A stretch of 47,643 nucleotides of DNA from Pseudomonadota bacterium (GCA_020161855.1 JAIUNJ010000009.1:1-47643), one strand, 5' to 3'. Numbered from the stretch's first letter, positions 8,313 through 18,362 are shown. The notes: generated by a model from the sequence alone, not told the origin. Translations and numbers: made by a program.

Positions 8313-9044
8313 TCAGGTTGTGCGAATACGTGAAATCCCGTCCACAAAATAGAAGAAGATGAACCCGGCAAGGAAGCCGCCGATATGGGCTTCCCAGGCG
8401 ATATTGCGCTCTTCGAGGAAGGCTGTGGCGGACAGGGTCTGGGCCGAGCCGGTGAAAAGCTGCAGGGCAATGAACACAGCCGCGAAGCCAATTGCCTGGC
8501 GGCTGCGCAAAAGCTCGCCAACCGTCAGGACCCTGATCCCGGAAACATTCGCGCCGCGGTGAAACTCGGGGGAAAACATGATCGGCATGGCCGCTGCCAT
8601 GGCACCGGAAACACTCGCCGAGGCCCCGACCAGAAACATGAATTGCCCCCAGTTGAGCGGTAGCATGATCGCCGCACCGGCAACGGCCGAAACAGCCAGC
8701 AGCGCCAGGTAGCGCAGAACACCCAGCCGCCGCGCCACAGGCGTGGAGAAAATCAGCAGCCAGATACAGTTCGATCCCACGTGGATCCAGTCACCATGCA
8801 GGAAGGCATAGGTGAGGAAGCTCCACACCTGCGAGCCCGGCGCCATGGGAATGACCTCGCCGCCGCCGAGGCGCGCAGGAATGAAGGAAAACAGATAGAG
8901 CGCGTAGGTCTGCCACTCCTGTCCGAGCAACTGCAGCGCGCCATGGATCGCGAGGAGAAGAAACACAAGGACAAGAACGACAGCCGGCACATTGAAGACC
9001 GGCGGTGTGGATGAAGGGGGCTCTTCTGGGGAAAACTCGGACAT
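8313..9044 (-). CDS. Rhomboid family intramembrane serine protease
   Basis: A polytopic inner-membrane protein of 243 residues with about six membrane helices. The catalytic Ser142 lies in VGASASVSG and His220 in EAHIGGFLAGF. The oxyanion-supporting His83 and Asn92 lie in FLHGDWIHVGSN. This is the complete rhomboid catalytic set, with Ala instead of the common Gly after the nucleophile. Substrates are unknown. The start MSEFSPEEPP is chosen because the upstream 27 codons are Arg/Ala-rich and overlap the promoter region of the divergent PAS gene; its ribosome site is weak. Confidence 0.9.
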   Translation of the reverse strand: MSEFSPEEPPSSTPPVFNVPAVVLVLVFLLLAIHGALQLLGQEWQTYALYLFSFIPARLGGGEVIPMAPGSQVWSFLTYAFLHGDWIHVGSNCIWLLIFSTPVARRLGVLRYLALLAVSAVAGAAIMLPLNWGQFMFLVGASASVSGAMAAAMPIMFSPEFHRGANVSGIRVLTVGELLRSRQAIGFAAVFIALQLFTGSAQTLSATAFLEERNIAWEAHIGGFLAGFIFFYFVDGISRIRTT

Positions 9045-9153
9045 GAAACTTGTCTGGCGGTCTGGGGCTGGCACGGTGGCTGCAGGAGATACACCAACCC
9101 GTACACAAATGGCACAGGCAAACATGCGCCCGTGCCGAGGTTGGAGACAGCTG

Positions 9154-9762
9154 ATGCACTTTAACGATTTGCCCGATGAACCGAACTCCGGGACCCATAT
9201 CCTTCATCCGGGCAGCCGTTCACTCTTCGTGCAATGGGAAAAACTGCGCAACGAACGCCCCTTCCCCACCCGGGAAGATTTCAATCCGGCCAGCATGGCG
9301 ATCATCCTGCCTGACCTCGCCATTATCGAGCGTGATCATATCCGCAAGGGCTTCCGTTTCCGCCTCGCAGGCACCCGCGTCGGCTACCTCTTCAGGCAGA
9401 ACCTGACGGCAACCAATGCCTTGGCCGGCTGGGATGACTTTGAAGCCGACGTGATTTCACGACACTTCAACCGCACCATGACCGACTACCAGCCGACGCT
9501 CATGCGTCTGCGGCTGCAGACCGACACGAAACAGGCCGTGCCGACGGAGTTCCTCGGCCTGCCAATCCAGGCGCGCAACGGGGGCGGCATCCAGATTCTC
9601 GGCGGCTTCTTTCCCTTCCGCGAGGCCCGGGAACTCGGGCACCGCGCCATTGTCTCGCGCCAGATGACCTCTGCCCGCAGCATCTGGACCGAGCACCGCC
9701 AACCCGCCCAACCGGTACAGCGCAATTTCCGCGTCATCACCGGTGGCCTGGCAAACGCCTAA
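9154..9762 (+). CDS. PAS-type (PAS_5-like) domain protein
   Basis: A 202-residue soluble protein. Its architecture resembles the alphaproteobacterial PAS_5 family (DUF1488-like naming avoided): an N-terminal segment LFVQWEKLRNERPFPTRED, then IILPDLAIIERD, FRFRLAGTRVGYLFRQNLT and a C-terminal GGGIQILGGFFPFRE. This family is often found next to PilZ genes, as here. No output domain is present, so a sensory or adaptor role is only inferred. The start follows GGAGA by 6 bases; the longer frame upstream is unlikely. It is divergent from the rhomboid gene. Confidence 0.75.
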   Translation: MHFNDLPDEPNSGTHILHPGSRSLFVQWEKLRNERPFPTREDFNPASMAIILPDLAIIERDHIRKGFRFRLAGTRVGYLFRQNLTATNALAGWDDFEADVISRHFNRTMTDYQPTLMRLRLQTDTKQAVPTEFLGLPIQARNGGGIQILGGFFPFREARELGHRAIVSRQMTSARSIWTEHRQPAQPVQRNFRVITGGLANA

Positions 9763-9919
9763 AGCTGACACCGTTTGGTACAAGTTCGCAGGACGGGTCA
9801 TCGGAGTGGTGCGCCCGCTTAACCACCTCTTTACCCTGAGTTTCTATGCTGGAACCTGCTGTCCTGTAGTCCGGCATGTCACGCGAACGGGCTGGACGAC
9901 TATGTAACTCGAGGGTCCC
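9763..9919. promoter_or_regulatory. PilZ gene leader with a CtrA-like site
   Basis: No ORF. At 9819-9833 the sequence TTAAC-CACCTC-TTTAC is one base from the CtrA consensus TTAA-N7-TTAAC used by alphaproteobacterial cell-cycle regulators. A match this short can occur by chance. Confidence 0.3.
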
Positions 9920-10504
9920 GTGAGCGCCTTAGCCATCGAAGCAGCCGAACATGCAACGCCGGGCAAGGGCTCAAGCATCGTCTTCGGGCGTTTCATGTTG
10001 CCAGACATGTCGGAACATGCCTGTCAGGTTCTTGATCTGACGCGCGAAGGCGCCGTCTTCGTGGCCAATTTCTCGCCGCCGCCCGGCGTTTCCATCGTGG
10101 CCTATCTGGAGGAGCTGGGTCGCGTTGAACTGGTTTCGGATACAGCCATTCAGGGTGGCTTTCGCGTCCGCTTCACGGCCCGCGGTGCCCGTCTCGAACG
10201 GCTGATGCAGCGCATCGAATGGCTTGAAAAGAAAACCAGCGGTGCTGCCGAGGCGCGCCGCCATCCCCGTTTCGAGCCCAAGGACAAGCATTCGAGCATG
10301 ACCCTTCCGGATGGCCGCGTCTATCCTTGCGAAGTCATCGACATCTCGGTTTCGGGCGCCGGCATCAAGACATCGGTTCTGCCCAGCATCGGCACATATG
10401 TCATGCTCGGCAAGATGAAAGGGCGCGTCGTCCGCTACCTTGACCACGGCGTCGGCGTCGAGTTCATCAAGCCCCTCGACAAGACCCACCACCTGTCGTC
10501 CTGA
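9920..10504 (+). CDS. PilZ-domain protein
   Basis: A 194-residue cytoplasmic protein. The C-terminal half (from about residue 110) is a PilZ domain with the c-di-GMP motif RRHPR (113-117) and the second motif DISVSGAG (141-148). The N-terminal half (17-95) looks like a second, degenerate PilZ-like barrel (DLTREGAVFVAN) without the arginine motif. It is therefore a probable c-di-GMP receptor, output unknown. The start is GTG with GAGGG 5 bases upstream. It converges closely on dnaE and sits downstream of the PAS-type gene. Confidence 0.87.
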   Translation: MSALAIEAAEHATPGKGSSIVFGRFMLPDMSEHACQVLDLTREGAVFVANFSPPPGVSIVAYLEELGRVELVSDTAIQGGFRVRFTARGARLERLMQRIEWLEKKTSGAAEARRHPRFEPKDKHSSMTLPDGRVYPCEVIDISVSGAGIKTSVLPSIGTYVMLGKMKGRVVRYLDHGVGVEFIKPLDKTHHLSS

Positions 10505-10513
10505 CCGGCTCTC

Positions 10514-13500
10514 CTAAAGCTCCTGGACGTCAATAATCCCGGGTGTGGCCTTGAGCGCACCCCTGATCTGCGGCGTCACCACGAAGCGATTGCCCAGCTC
10601 GATACTGATTTCGCGTCCGCCCTCTCCCATGCAGATGATCTGCACAGGCGCTTTGCCACCCGGCGACAGCCGCTTGACGATGGATTCAACAGGCGCCGGA
10701 TCGCGGATGAAGATGCGGACTCCTTGAACCGCGCCTGCAGCCGCCTTCTCCAACAGTTCAACCCCCTGCAGGCGCAGCTTCACTTCTTCGCCGTCCACAT
10801 CGGCTTCCACCCGCGCGATCACCGCCGTGCCCGGTTCCAGCATCTCGCGTGAGGCCGAAAGTGTATCGGAAAAACAGATGGCCTCGAACTGACCGGTCGG
10901 ATCGGAGAAACCAACGAAAGCGAAGCGGTTGCCCGCCTTGGAGCGCCGCTCCTGCCTGTGGGTCACGGTTCCGGCCAGCCGTGCTGCCGTTGCCCCCCGC
11001 GCCTGAATCTTCTCGAGGAAGCTGGCGTAACTCTCGACACCAAGCCGCTGCATCACCTTGCCATACTCATCGAGCGGATGGCCGGACAAATAGAAGCCTA
11101 CCGCCTCGAACTCATAGGCGAGACGATCCATCGGCAACCAGGCCTCGCGCTGCGGCAAGGCCATGTCCTCACCACTCCGGCCAGAGCCACCGCCAAAGAG
11201 ATCGTTCTGCCCCACGGCTTCCTCGGCCGTCGACTTGTTCGACAGCGCAATAAGGCCGTCGATTGCATCAAACACCTGCGCCCGTTGCGCATTGAGGCAA
11301 TCGAGCGCCCCGGCCTTGACCAGGCTTTCCATGGCGCGGCGGTTAATGGTCTGGGTATCGAGCCTGCGCGAAAAATCCGAGAGCGAGCGGTATGGCCCCT
11401 TGGCCTGCCGCTCCTTCACCAGCAGCGCCATTGCGCCCGCGCCCACGTTCTTGAGGGCTGCCAGCGCATAGACCACCTTGCCGTCACGCACCGAGAAGTC
11501 GGCCAGGCTCTCGTTCACCGAGGGCGGCACGATCTGGATGCCAAGCCGCTGCGCCTCCTGCTTGAACTGCATCAGCTTGTCGGTGTTGCCGATATCGAGC
11601 GACATGGACGCCGCCAGGAACTCCACCGGATGGTTCGCCTTCAGATAGGCCGTCTGGTAGCTGATATAGGCATAGGGTGCCGAGTGGGACTTGTTGAAGC
11701 CGTACTCGGCGAATTTCGCACAGGCCTCGAACACCTCGATCGCCAGCGCCTGCTCGATGCCGCGCGAGATCGCACCATTGATGAAGCGCTGCCGTTGCGC
11801 ATCCATCTCGGACTTGATCTTCTTGCCCATGGCGCGGCGCAGGAGGTCGGCCTCGGCAAGCGTATAGCCCGCCATGTCCTTGGCCACCTGCTGCACCTGC
11901 TCCTGGTAGGTGATGACGCCAAACGTATCCTTGAGGATCGGCTCCAGAACCGGATGAAGGTATTCGACCGGCTCCTTGCCCAGCTTGCGCGCGCAATAGG
12001 TCGGGATCATCGCCATCGGGCCCGGGCGGTAGAGCGCCACAAGCGCGATCAGGTCTTCGAAGCGGTCGGCCCGCATGGCGCGCACGGCATCGCGCATGCC
12101 GGCACTTTCCAGCTGGAACACACCCACCGTTTCGCCCTGCGCCAGCATCTCGAAGGTCTTGCTATCGTTGAGTGGAATCTTGCTGGCATGAAACTCCGGC
12201 AGCCGCTGCCGGATCATGCGTTGTGCCCGGTCGATCACCGTCAGCGTCTTGAGGCCGAGGAAGTCGAACTTCACCAGTCCGGCCTTCTCCGCATATTTCA
12301 TGTTGTATTGCGTTGCGGGCAGCCCCGAGCGCGGGTCGCGGTAGAGCGGCACAAGCTGTTCCAGCGGCCGGTCACCGATCACGATGCCCGCCGCGTGGGT
12401 CGAGGCGTTGCGGTAAAGCCCCTCCAGCTTCTGCGCCACCTGGAAGAGCTGCTTTACCAGCGGGTCCTTGTCGCGCTCCTCCTGAAGCCGGGGCTCGCCC
12501 GCGATCGCCTGTTCCAGCGTCACCGGATTTGCGGGATTCATGGGGATCATCTTCGACAGGCGGTCCACCTGCCCATAGGGCATCTGCAGCACACGGCCGA
12601 CGTCGCGCGTCACCATGCGCGCCTGCAGTTTGCCGAAGGTGATGATCTGCGCCACGTTGTCCTTGCCGTAGCGCTGCTGCACGTAGTCGATCACCTCGTC
12701 GCGGCGGTCCTGGCAGAAATCCACGTCGAAGTCGGGCATGGACACGCGGTCCGGGTTGAGGAAGCGCTCGAACAGGAGCTGGAAACGCAGCGGATCGAGG
12801 TCCGTGATCATCAGCGAATAGGCAACGAGCGAACCGGCACCGGAACCACGGCCCGGGCCCACCGGAATATCCTGCGCCTTGGCCCACCGGATGAAGTCTG
12901 AGACGATCAGGAAGTAGCCCGCATAGTTCATCTTGATGATGACCGAGAGCTCAAACTCCAGCCGTTCTTCATAGTCCTTGCGCGTGTAGCCCTCGGCAAG
13001 GCCCGTCGTAGCCAGGCGCTTCTCCAGCCCCGACACGGCCTCGGCCCGCAATTGCGCCGCCTCGTCGCCATCGCCAAAGCGCGGCAGAATGGGTTTGCGC
13101 CCCTTCACCCGGAAGGCCGAGCGCCGCGCCACCTCGATGGTATTCTGGATCGCCTCCGGAATATCCGCAAAGAGTGCTGCCATCTCCTGCTGCGACTTGA
13201 AATAATGCTCCGGCGTCAGGCGCCGCCGTTCTGGCTCGGCAATGACCTCACCTTCAGCAATGCAGATCAGTGCATCATGGGCGGCAAAATCCGCCGGCGT
13301 TGCGAAATAGGGCTGATTGGTCGCGACCAGCGGCACGTCGTGGCCATAGGCGAGCTCGAGCAAGCCTTGCTCTGCCGCCCGCTCCTCATCCAGCCCATGC
13401 CGCTGCAGTTCGATGTAGAGCCTGTCGCCGAAGAGCCCCTTCAGTTCGAACAAGAGCTGCACCGCAAGCGGAAACTGCCCCTGCACCAGCGCCCGGTTTA

Positions 13501-13942
13501 CCGGCCCACCCGGGCCACCAGAAAGGCAGATCAGCCCCTCGGCATGTTTCTCCAGCAGCGCCCAGGACACATGAGGTTCCGCCGTCGCATCGACATCGAG
13601 GAAGTTGCGGCTCGCCAGCACCATCAGGTTGGCATAGCCGGCCTCGGATTTGGCAATGAGCACCACTGACGGATGGCGCACCAGGCCGTGCTTTGGCGCA
13701 TGAGCCTCAAGCCCCGGCATCGCCACCTTGAGCGTGATCCCGACCAGCGGCTGCACGCCCTTCTCGCCCAGATATTCGGAAAACTCGAGCGCCCCGAACA
13801 GGTTGCCCGTGTCGGCAATGCCCAGCGCCGGCATGGCATTCTTCTTGGCCAGATCCGCCAGCTGCTTGATCGTCAGGGCCCCTTCCGTCAGCGAATAGGC
13901 GGAATGGGTGCGCAGGTGGATGAAGGTCGGGGACTCAGCCAT
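10514..13942 (-). CDS. dnaE: DNA polymerase III alpha subunit
   Basis: The replicative polymerase catalytic subunit, 1142 residues, close to the family norm of about 1160. An N-terminal PHP domain begins at FIHLRTHSAYSLTEGA. The C-family polymerase active site has the aspartates of MPDFDVDFCQDRRDEV near residue 400, after the PGRGSGAGSLVAYSL motif. The C-terminal part contains an OB-fold-like region (AGTVTHRQERRSKAG). The start MAESPTF fits the family; the 39 upstream codons overlap the end of the transglycosylase and are not conserved. It is last in the proS-lolC-lolD-slt-dnaE run, starting about 60 bases after slt. Confidence 0.97.
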   Translation of the reverse strand: MAESPTFIHLRTHSAYSLTEGALTIKQLADLAKKNAMPALGIADTGNLFGALEFSEYLGEKGVQPLVGITLKVAMPGLEAHAPKHGLVRHPSVVLIAKSEAGYANLMVLASRNFLDVDATAEPHVSWALLEKHAEGLICLSGGPGGPVNRALVQGQFPLAVQLLFELKGLFGDRLYIELQRHGLDEERAAEQGLLELAYGHDVPLVATNQPYFATPADFAAHDALICIAEGEVIAEPERRRLTPEHYFKSQQEMAALFADIPEAIQNTIEVARRSAFRVKGRKPILPRFGDGDEAAQLRAEAVSGLEKRLATTGLAEGYTRKDYEERLEFELSVIIKMNYAGYFLIVSDFIRWAKAQDIPVGPGRGSGAGSLVAYSLMITDLDPLRFQLLFERFLNPDRVSMPDFDVDFCQDRRDEVIDYVQQRYGKDNVAQIITFGKLQARMVTRDVGRVLQMPYGQVDRLSKMIPMNPANPVTLEQAIAGEPRLQEERDKDPLVKQLFQVAQKLEGLYRNASTHAAGIVIGDRPLEQLVPLYRDPRSGLPATQYNMKYAEKAGLVKFDFLGLKTLTVIDRAQRMIRQRLPEFHASKIPLNDSKTFEMLAQGETVGVFQLESAGMRDAVRAMRADRFEDLIALVALYRPGPMAMIPTYCARKLGKEPVEYLHPVLEPILKDTFGVITYQEQVQQVAKDMAGYTLAEADLLRRAMGKKIKSEMDAQRQRFINGAISRGIEQALAIEVFEACAKFAEYGFNKSHSAPYAYISYQTAYLKANHPVEFLAASMSLDIGNTDKLMQFKQEAQRLGIQIVPPSVNESLADFSVRDGKVVYALAALKNVGAGAMALLVKERQAKGPYRSLSDFSRRLDTQTINRRAMESLVKAGALDCLNAQRAQVFDAIDGLIALSNKSTAEEAVGQNDLFGGGSGRSGEDMALPQREAWLPMDRLAYEFEAVGFYLSGHPLDEYGKVMQRLGVESYASFLEKIQARGATAARLAGTVTHRQERRSKAGNRFAFVGFSDPTGQFEAICFSDTLSASREMLEPGTAVIARVEADVDGEEVKLRLQGVELLEKAAAGAVQGVRIFIRDPAPVESIVKRLSPGGKAPVQIICMGEGGREISIELGNRFVVTPQIRGALKATPGIIDVQEL

Positions 13943-14004
13943 GATGGGCACAAAGGTAGCTATTCGGCCCGGCCAATCAAAGCATCGAGGATCGGTTATC
14001 CGCG

Positions 14005-14850
14005 CTATCTTCCCTTGCGCACCACGCAGGGCGCGCCTGCCGCCGCGAGCGCCTTGCACACGCGTTCGGCCTCTGCCCGGTTCGCAGCGCCGATCATGAC
14101 CAGCGCCATCGACCGCGTCCCGCGTGACAGGTTGCGCTTGCGGACGATCATTGGCTCGCGGCCCGCGAATTCTTCGGGGAACCGCACCCGCAGCCGCCGG
14201 AACATCGCCAGCGCCTTGTCCTCACGGAAATGTGCTGCAACAAGCGCACCCCAGGGCATGGAACGGCCGGGCTTCAACGCCATGCGCGGCGCGGAGGCCG
14301 GTTGCAGGGCAAGCTTCAGGCAGTTGTCGAAGAGGCTGGCCGCGGCGCCAAGCGTGGGTATGCCATGGGCCGCCTTGCTGTCCTTCCAGTCCTCGACATC
14401 ACGCCCGGTCACATAGGCGACATAGTCGCGCGTCTCGCCCGGCATGCCACCCTTGCCCGCAAGCCACCGCGACACACGCTCCTCGCCGGCGTTGTAGGCC
14501 GCAGCCGCCAGCCCATGATTGCCGAACGCGGTCTTGAGCTCGGCGAGATAGTGAGCAGACGCCGCCACCGCCGCAAACGGCTCGAAAGGATCGGCAAGGC
14601 CACGTTTCTGGGCCGTTGACGGCATGAACTGGGCGATCCCCTGAGCGCCCTTCGGCGAAACCGCTGAAGGATCGAAAAGGCTCTCGCGCCACAAAAGCCG
14701 CACGAAGAAATTGGCGTCGATGCCGGCCGCCCGTGCTTCGCTCTCCGCCGTATCGCAGACTTTGCGAACGAAAACCTCGCGCTCGGGTGCTGCCGCCTGC
14801 CCCACCCCTGCGAGGGCCAGCAAGGCCGCACCGGCAAGCAAGGCCCTCAT
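14005..14850 (-). CDS. Periplasmic lytic transglycosylase (SLT domain)
   Basis: A 281-residue protein with a Sec signal peptide (1-20, cleavage after QAAA). The SLT/lysozyme-like domain has catalytic Glu56 in LLWRESLFDPSAVSPKGAQG, followed by AQFMPSTA and AYNAGEERVSRWL. It would cleave peptidoglycan between MurNAc and GlcNAc. The C-terminal 80 residues (SMALVMIGAANRAEAERVCKAL) look like a weak SPOR-type fold that could bind septal glycan; that is inference. The gene starts 7 bases after the lolD stop, so it is co-transcribed with lipoprotein-sorting genes. Confidence 0.9.
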   Translation of the reverse strand: MRALLAGAALLALAGVGQAAAPEREVFVRKVCDTAESEARAAGIDANFFVRLLWRESLFDPSAVSPKGAQGIAQFMPSTAQKRGLADPFEPFAAVAASAHYLAELKTAFGNHGLAAAAYNAGEERVSRWLAGKGGMPGETRDYVAYVTGRDVEDWKDSKAAHGIPTLGAAASLFDNCLKLALQPASAPRMALKPGRSMPWGALVAAHFREDKALAMFRRLRVRFPEEFAGREPMIVRKRNLSRGTRSMALVMIGAANRAEAERVCKALAAAGAPCVVRKGR

Positions 14851-14857
14851 GGCGCTG

Positions 14858-15541
14858 CTAGCTCTCGTGAATATGGCCGTCCTTCAGCATCACCATGCGG
14901 CTCATGCGACGGCCCTGTTCAATGTTGTGGGTGGCAATCAATGCGCCAAGCCCCTCGTCGTGGATGAGGCGCATGAACTCGTGGTGCACCATCTCTGCAG
15001 TCGATGGGTCAAGATTGCCCGTCGGTTCATCGGCCAGCAGCAGCAACGGTCTGTTGGCAAGTGCACGCGCGATGGCCACGCGCTGCTGTTCGCCACCTGA
15101 AAGCTCGGAGGGCCGGTGGGTTAGGCGGTGCGAAAGCCCCATGCGGTCCAGAAGTTCCTTGGCTCGCCTCTGCGCCGCCTTCTCGGTGGCACCTGCAATG
15201 AGTTGCGGGATCACAACATTCTCGACGGCCGAGAATTCCGGCAGCAGATGATGGAACTGATAGACGAAGCCGATCCCGATGCGGCGCACGCGTGTTCGCG
15301 AGGTATCGTCCATCTGCGTGCAGTTCTGCCCGGCAATCAGCACCTCCCCGGAGGTTGGCCGCTCGAGAAGCCCCGCCATGTGCAGGATCGACGACTTGCC
15401 CGAGCCAGACTGGCCGATAAGGGCCACGACCTCACCGGCCCGCACCGTAAGCGACAAGTCGCGGAAAACCGTGAGCGCCTGCGCACCGGTCCCGTAGGTG
15501 CGTGTCACCTTATGCAGCTCGAGGGCGGGCTTCAGCGTCAT
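14858..15541 (-). CDS. lolD: Lipoprotein-releasing ABC transporter ATPase
   Basis: The LolD ATPase powers release of outer-membrane lipoproteins from the inner membrane with LolC/E. The protein has 227 residues: Walker A GQSGSGKSS (41-49), signature LSGGEQQRVAIA, and Walker B LLLLADEPTGNLD, with the family-typical FVYQFHHLLPEF in the Q-loop region. Its ATG overlaps the lolC stop (ATGA), fixing the start and the partner. Confidence 0.95.
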   Translation of the reverse strand: MTLKPALELHKVTRTYGTGAQALTVFRDLSLTVRAGEVVALIGQSGSGKSSILHMAGLLERPTSGEVLIAGQNCTQMDDTSRTRVRRIGIGFVYQFHHLLPEFSAVENVVIPQLIAGATEKAAQRRAKELLDRMGLSHRLTHRPSELSGGEQQRVAIARALANRPLLLLADEPTGNLDPSTAEMVHHEFMRLIHDEGLGALIATHNIEQGRRMSRMVMLKDGHIHES

Positions 15542-16848
15542 GAGTAGCGCAGCGCCTCAACAGGATCGAGCCGAGACGCCTTCCAGGATGGATAAAGCGT
15601 GGCCAGGAAAGACAACACCAGAGACATCAATGTGATCCACAAGGTCTGCGTCAGATCGACCTCCGCCGGCAGTTGCGTCAGATAATAGAGCTCCGAATTG
15701 AAAGGGTCCGTGCCGGTCAGATACTGCACGCCCTGCCGCAGGCTCTCGGCATTGGCGGCAATCAGGATGCCCAGCAGCACGCCGAGGATCGTGCCGACCA
15801 CGCCGATGGCAGCACCCGTGATGAAGAAGACCCGCTGTATCGCGCCACTCGTCGCCCCCATCGTGCGCAGGATGGCGATATCGTGGCCCTTGTCCTTCAC
15901 CAGCATGATCAGGCCGGAGATGATGTTCAGAGCGGCGACCAGAATGATCATGGTGAGCACCATGAACATGACGTTGCGTTCAACGCTCAGCGCCGTGAAA
16001 AAGGCCTGGTTGCGGTCTTTCCAGGTCTGGATCATCAGCCCTTCGCCCGCGGCGCGGGAAAGATCACCCACATAGGCAGAGATATTGGAGGGATCGGTCA
16101 CCGTGACCTCGATGCCCGAGACGCCGGTCTCGGTGCCGAAGAAATCCTGCGACTCCGGCAACGGCATATAGACAAGGCCTTCGTCGTACTCCGACATGCC
16201 CATCTTGAAGATCGCCACCACGGTGTAGTCGCGGATACGTGGCGTTGAGCCGATCACGGTGTCGGGTCCGTTGGGGGCAATCAGCGTAATGGTGCCGCCA
16301 AGCCCGACCTGATGCTTCCACGCCAGCCGCTCGCCTATGGCAATGCCATCTGACTTGTCGAAGCCCACCCACGAGGCTGTCGCATCGGGAACTCCGGGTG
16401 TTGCGATCGCTGTCTGCAGCTTGTCATTGGTGATGCTGTCGATGAGCGCCATCTGCGTCTCGTCGATGCCGCGCACCAATGCGCCCGAAGCGGTCTTGGC
16501 AGAAGACACCATCACCTGCCCCTCGACGAGCGGCGTCACCCGTTTCACGTCCGACACCCGCTCGATCCGCTGCACAATCGACTGATAGTCCTCTATCGGC
16601 GAAAGGTCCGGCGCATAGATGCTGGCATGTCCCGAAAAGCCGAGAACCCGCTTCAGCAGCTCGTTGTGGAAGCCATTGAACACCGACATGACGACGATCA
16701 GCGTCGCCACGCCGAGCATGATGCCGAGCAGCGAAAACAGCGAAATGATGCTGATGAAGCCTTCCTTGCGCCGCGCCCTGAGATAGCGCAGCGCCAGCTT
16801 CCACTCGAACCCGGCAAAGGGCTTGGTGTCGGGAAGGACGTCGGCCAT
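15538..16848 (-). CDS. lolC: Lipoprotein-releasing ABC transporter permease (LolC/LolE)
   Basis: An inner-membrane permease of 436 residues with one N-terminal helix, a large periplasmic domain (about 60-290) and three C-terminal helices, the MacB/FtsX-like layout of LolC/E. The N-terminal segment SIISLFSLLGIMLGVATLIVV is given here as start SIISLFSLLG. Only one permease gene is present, so it probably works as a homodimer (LolCE type), as in other alphaproteobacteria. The start ATG shares one base with the proS stop (TAATG). Confidence 0.93.
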   Translation of the reverse strand: MADVLPDTKPFAGFEWKLALRYLRARRKEGFISIISLFSLLGIMLGVATLIVVMSVFNGFHNELLKRVLGFSGHASIYAPDLSPIEDYQSIVQRIERVSDVKRVTPLVEGQVMVSSAKTASGALVRGIDETQMALIDSITNDKLQTAIATPGVPDATASWVGFDKSDGIAIGERLAWKHQVGLGGTITLIAPNGPDTVIGSTPRIRDYTVVAIFKMGMSEYDEGLVYMPLPESQDFFGTETGVSGIEVTVTDPSNISAYVGDLSRAAGEGLMIQTWKDRNQAFFTALSVERNVMFMVLTMIILVAALNIISGLIMLVKDKGHDIAILRTMGATSGAIQRVFFITGAAIGVVGTILGVLLGILIAANAESLRQGVQYLTGTDPFNSELYYLTQLPAEVDLTQTLWITLMSLVLSFLATLYPSWKASRLDPVEALRYS

Positions 16849-18173
16849 TACCCCGCCAGCCGCGCCACGACCTGGTCGAGCGCCACATTCTCGCGTGCGC
16901 CGGTCTTGCGGTTCTTGATCTCGGCAACGCCATCCTTGAGGCCGCGCGGCCCGATGATCACCTGCCAGGGCAGGCCGATCAGGTCCATGGTGGCGAACTT
17001 GGCGCCGCCCGGCTGGTTGCGGTCGTCATAGAGCACGTCCTTGCCCTTGGCCGTCAGCGCCTTGTAGATTTTCTCGCTGGCCGCATCGGCTTCCGCGTCA
17101 CCGGCCTTGATGTTGATGAGCCCGATATCGAAGGGCGCAACCGACTCCGGCCAGATGATGCCATCCTTGTCATGCGAGGCCTCGATGATGCCGCCCACAA
17201 GCCGCGACACGCCGATGCCGTAGGAGCCTGACTCCAGCGTCACCATCTTGCCATCAGGTCCCTGCACCACGCAGCCGAGGGGCTCGGCATATTTCGTCCC
17301 GAAGAAGAAGATGTGGCCCACCTCGATGCCCCGGCCGTTCACCCGCCTGTCGGCAGGCACGCGCTTCTCGTAGTCGGCGGCATCGTGCATCTCGGACGTG
17401 GCGGCATAGCGTGACGTGAAGTCGCCCACGACCTTGGATACGGCGTCAACATCGTCATAGTCGATGTCGAAGGCCGACCAGTCCATGTCGAGGAAGGTCT
17501 GGTCGAAGAACACTTCGCTTTCGCCGGTCGGCGCGAGGATGAGGAACTCGTGGCTGTCCTTGCCGCCGATGGGCCCCGTTTCGGCGCGCATCGGCACCGC
17601 CTTCAGCCCCATGCGGGCGAAGGTCTTGAGATAGCTCACGAACATCTTGTTGTATGAGTGCTGCCCTGCCTCGCGCGTCAGGTCGAAGGAATAGGCATCC
17701 TTCATCAGGAACTCGCGGCCGCGCATCACGCCGAAGCGCGGGCGGACCTCGTCGCGGAACTTCCACTGGATATGGTAGAGGTTGCGCGGCACATCCTTGT
17801 AGCTCTGCACGCCCTGCCGGAAGATGTCAGTGATCATCTCTTCGTTGGTGGGGCCGAAGAGCATCTCCCGCTCGTGGCGGTCGGTGATGCGCAGCATCTC
17901 CTTGCCATAGGCGTCGTAACGGCCAGACCTGCGCCAGAGATCGGCCGACTGGATGGTCGGCATCAGCACCTCGATGGCGCCGGCACGATTCTGTTCTTCG
18001 CGGACGATCTGCTCAATCTTCTTGAGAACCCGGAAGCCCAGCGGCAACCAGGAATAGCTGCCAGCCGCCTCCTGCCGGATCATGCCCGCGCGCAGCATCA
18101 GCCGGTGCGAGACGATCTCGGCCTCCTTCGGGTCGTCGCGCAGGATCGGCAGAAAATAGCGGGAAAGGCGCAT
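16848..18173 (-). CDS. proS: Prolyl-tRNA synthetase (short form)
   Basis: A class II synthetase that charges tRNA-Pro. The 441 residues contain motif 2 ([20 protein letters not shown]) and motif 3 ([12 protein letters not shown]), and a C-terminal anticodon-binding domain ending [11 protein letters not shown]. It lacks the roughly 180-residue INS editing domain found in the E. coli enzyme, as known for alphaproteobacterial ProRS, so mischarged Ala must be cleared elsewhere. The start MRLSRYFLP matches the family; an ATG seven codons upstream is possible. First gene of the operon leading to dnaE. Confidence 0.96.
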   Translation of the reverse strand: MRLSRYFLPILRDDPKEAEIVSHRLMLRAGMIRQEAAGSYSWLPLGFRVLKKIEQIVREEQNRAGAIEVLMPTIQSADLWRRSGRYDAYGKEMLRITDRHEREMLFGPTNEEMITDIFRQGVQSYKDVPRNLYHIQWKFRDEVRPRFGVMRGREFLMKDAYSFDLTREAGQHSYNKMFVSYLKTFARMGLKAVPMRAETGPIGGKDSHEFLILAPTGESEVFFDQTFLDMDWSAFDIDYDDVDAVSKVVGDFTSRYAATSEMHDAADYEKRVPADRRVNGRGIEVGHIFFFGTKYAEPLGCVVQGPDGKMVTLESGSYGIGVSRLVGGIIEASHDKDGIIWPESVAPFDIGLINIKAGDAEADAASEKIYKALTAKGKDVLYDDRNQPGGAKFATMDLIGLPWQVIIGPRGLKDGVAEIKNRKTGARENVALDQVVARLAG

Positions 18174-18362
18174 GGGAAATCCGTGAGAATCCATAGATCA
18201 GGAACGAATGCGGCCCTTTTACGCAAAAGCCTTGCCAACTCAAGCACGGCGCATCCGGCCCGGACTTCTTCGCACATGCGAGATGCGCGCCCTTCGCAAC
18301 TGGCAATGCGCACGGCTCACGCTTCGGCAACCATCGCCGTCACAGTTCCGACATTTTTCCTC

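Noticed and set aside
10958-12901. 647-residue ORF on the plus strand
   Set aside because: It is fully antisense to dnaE, has no ribosome site, and its His/Arg/Leu-rich composition is the usual mirror of GC-rich coding DNA.
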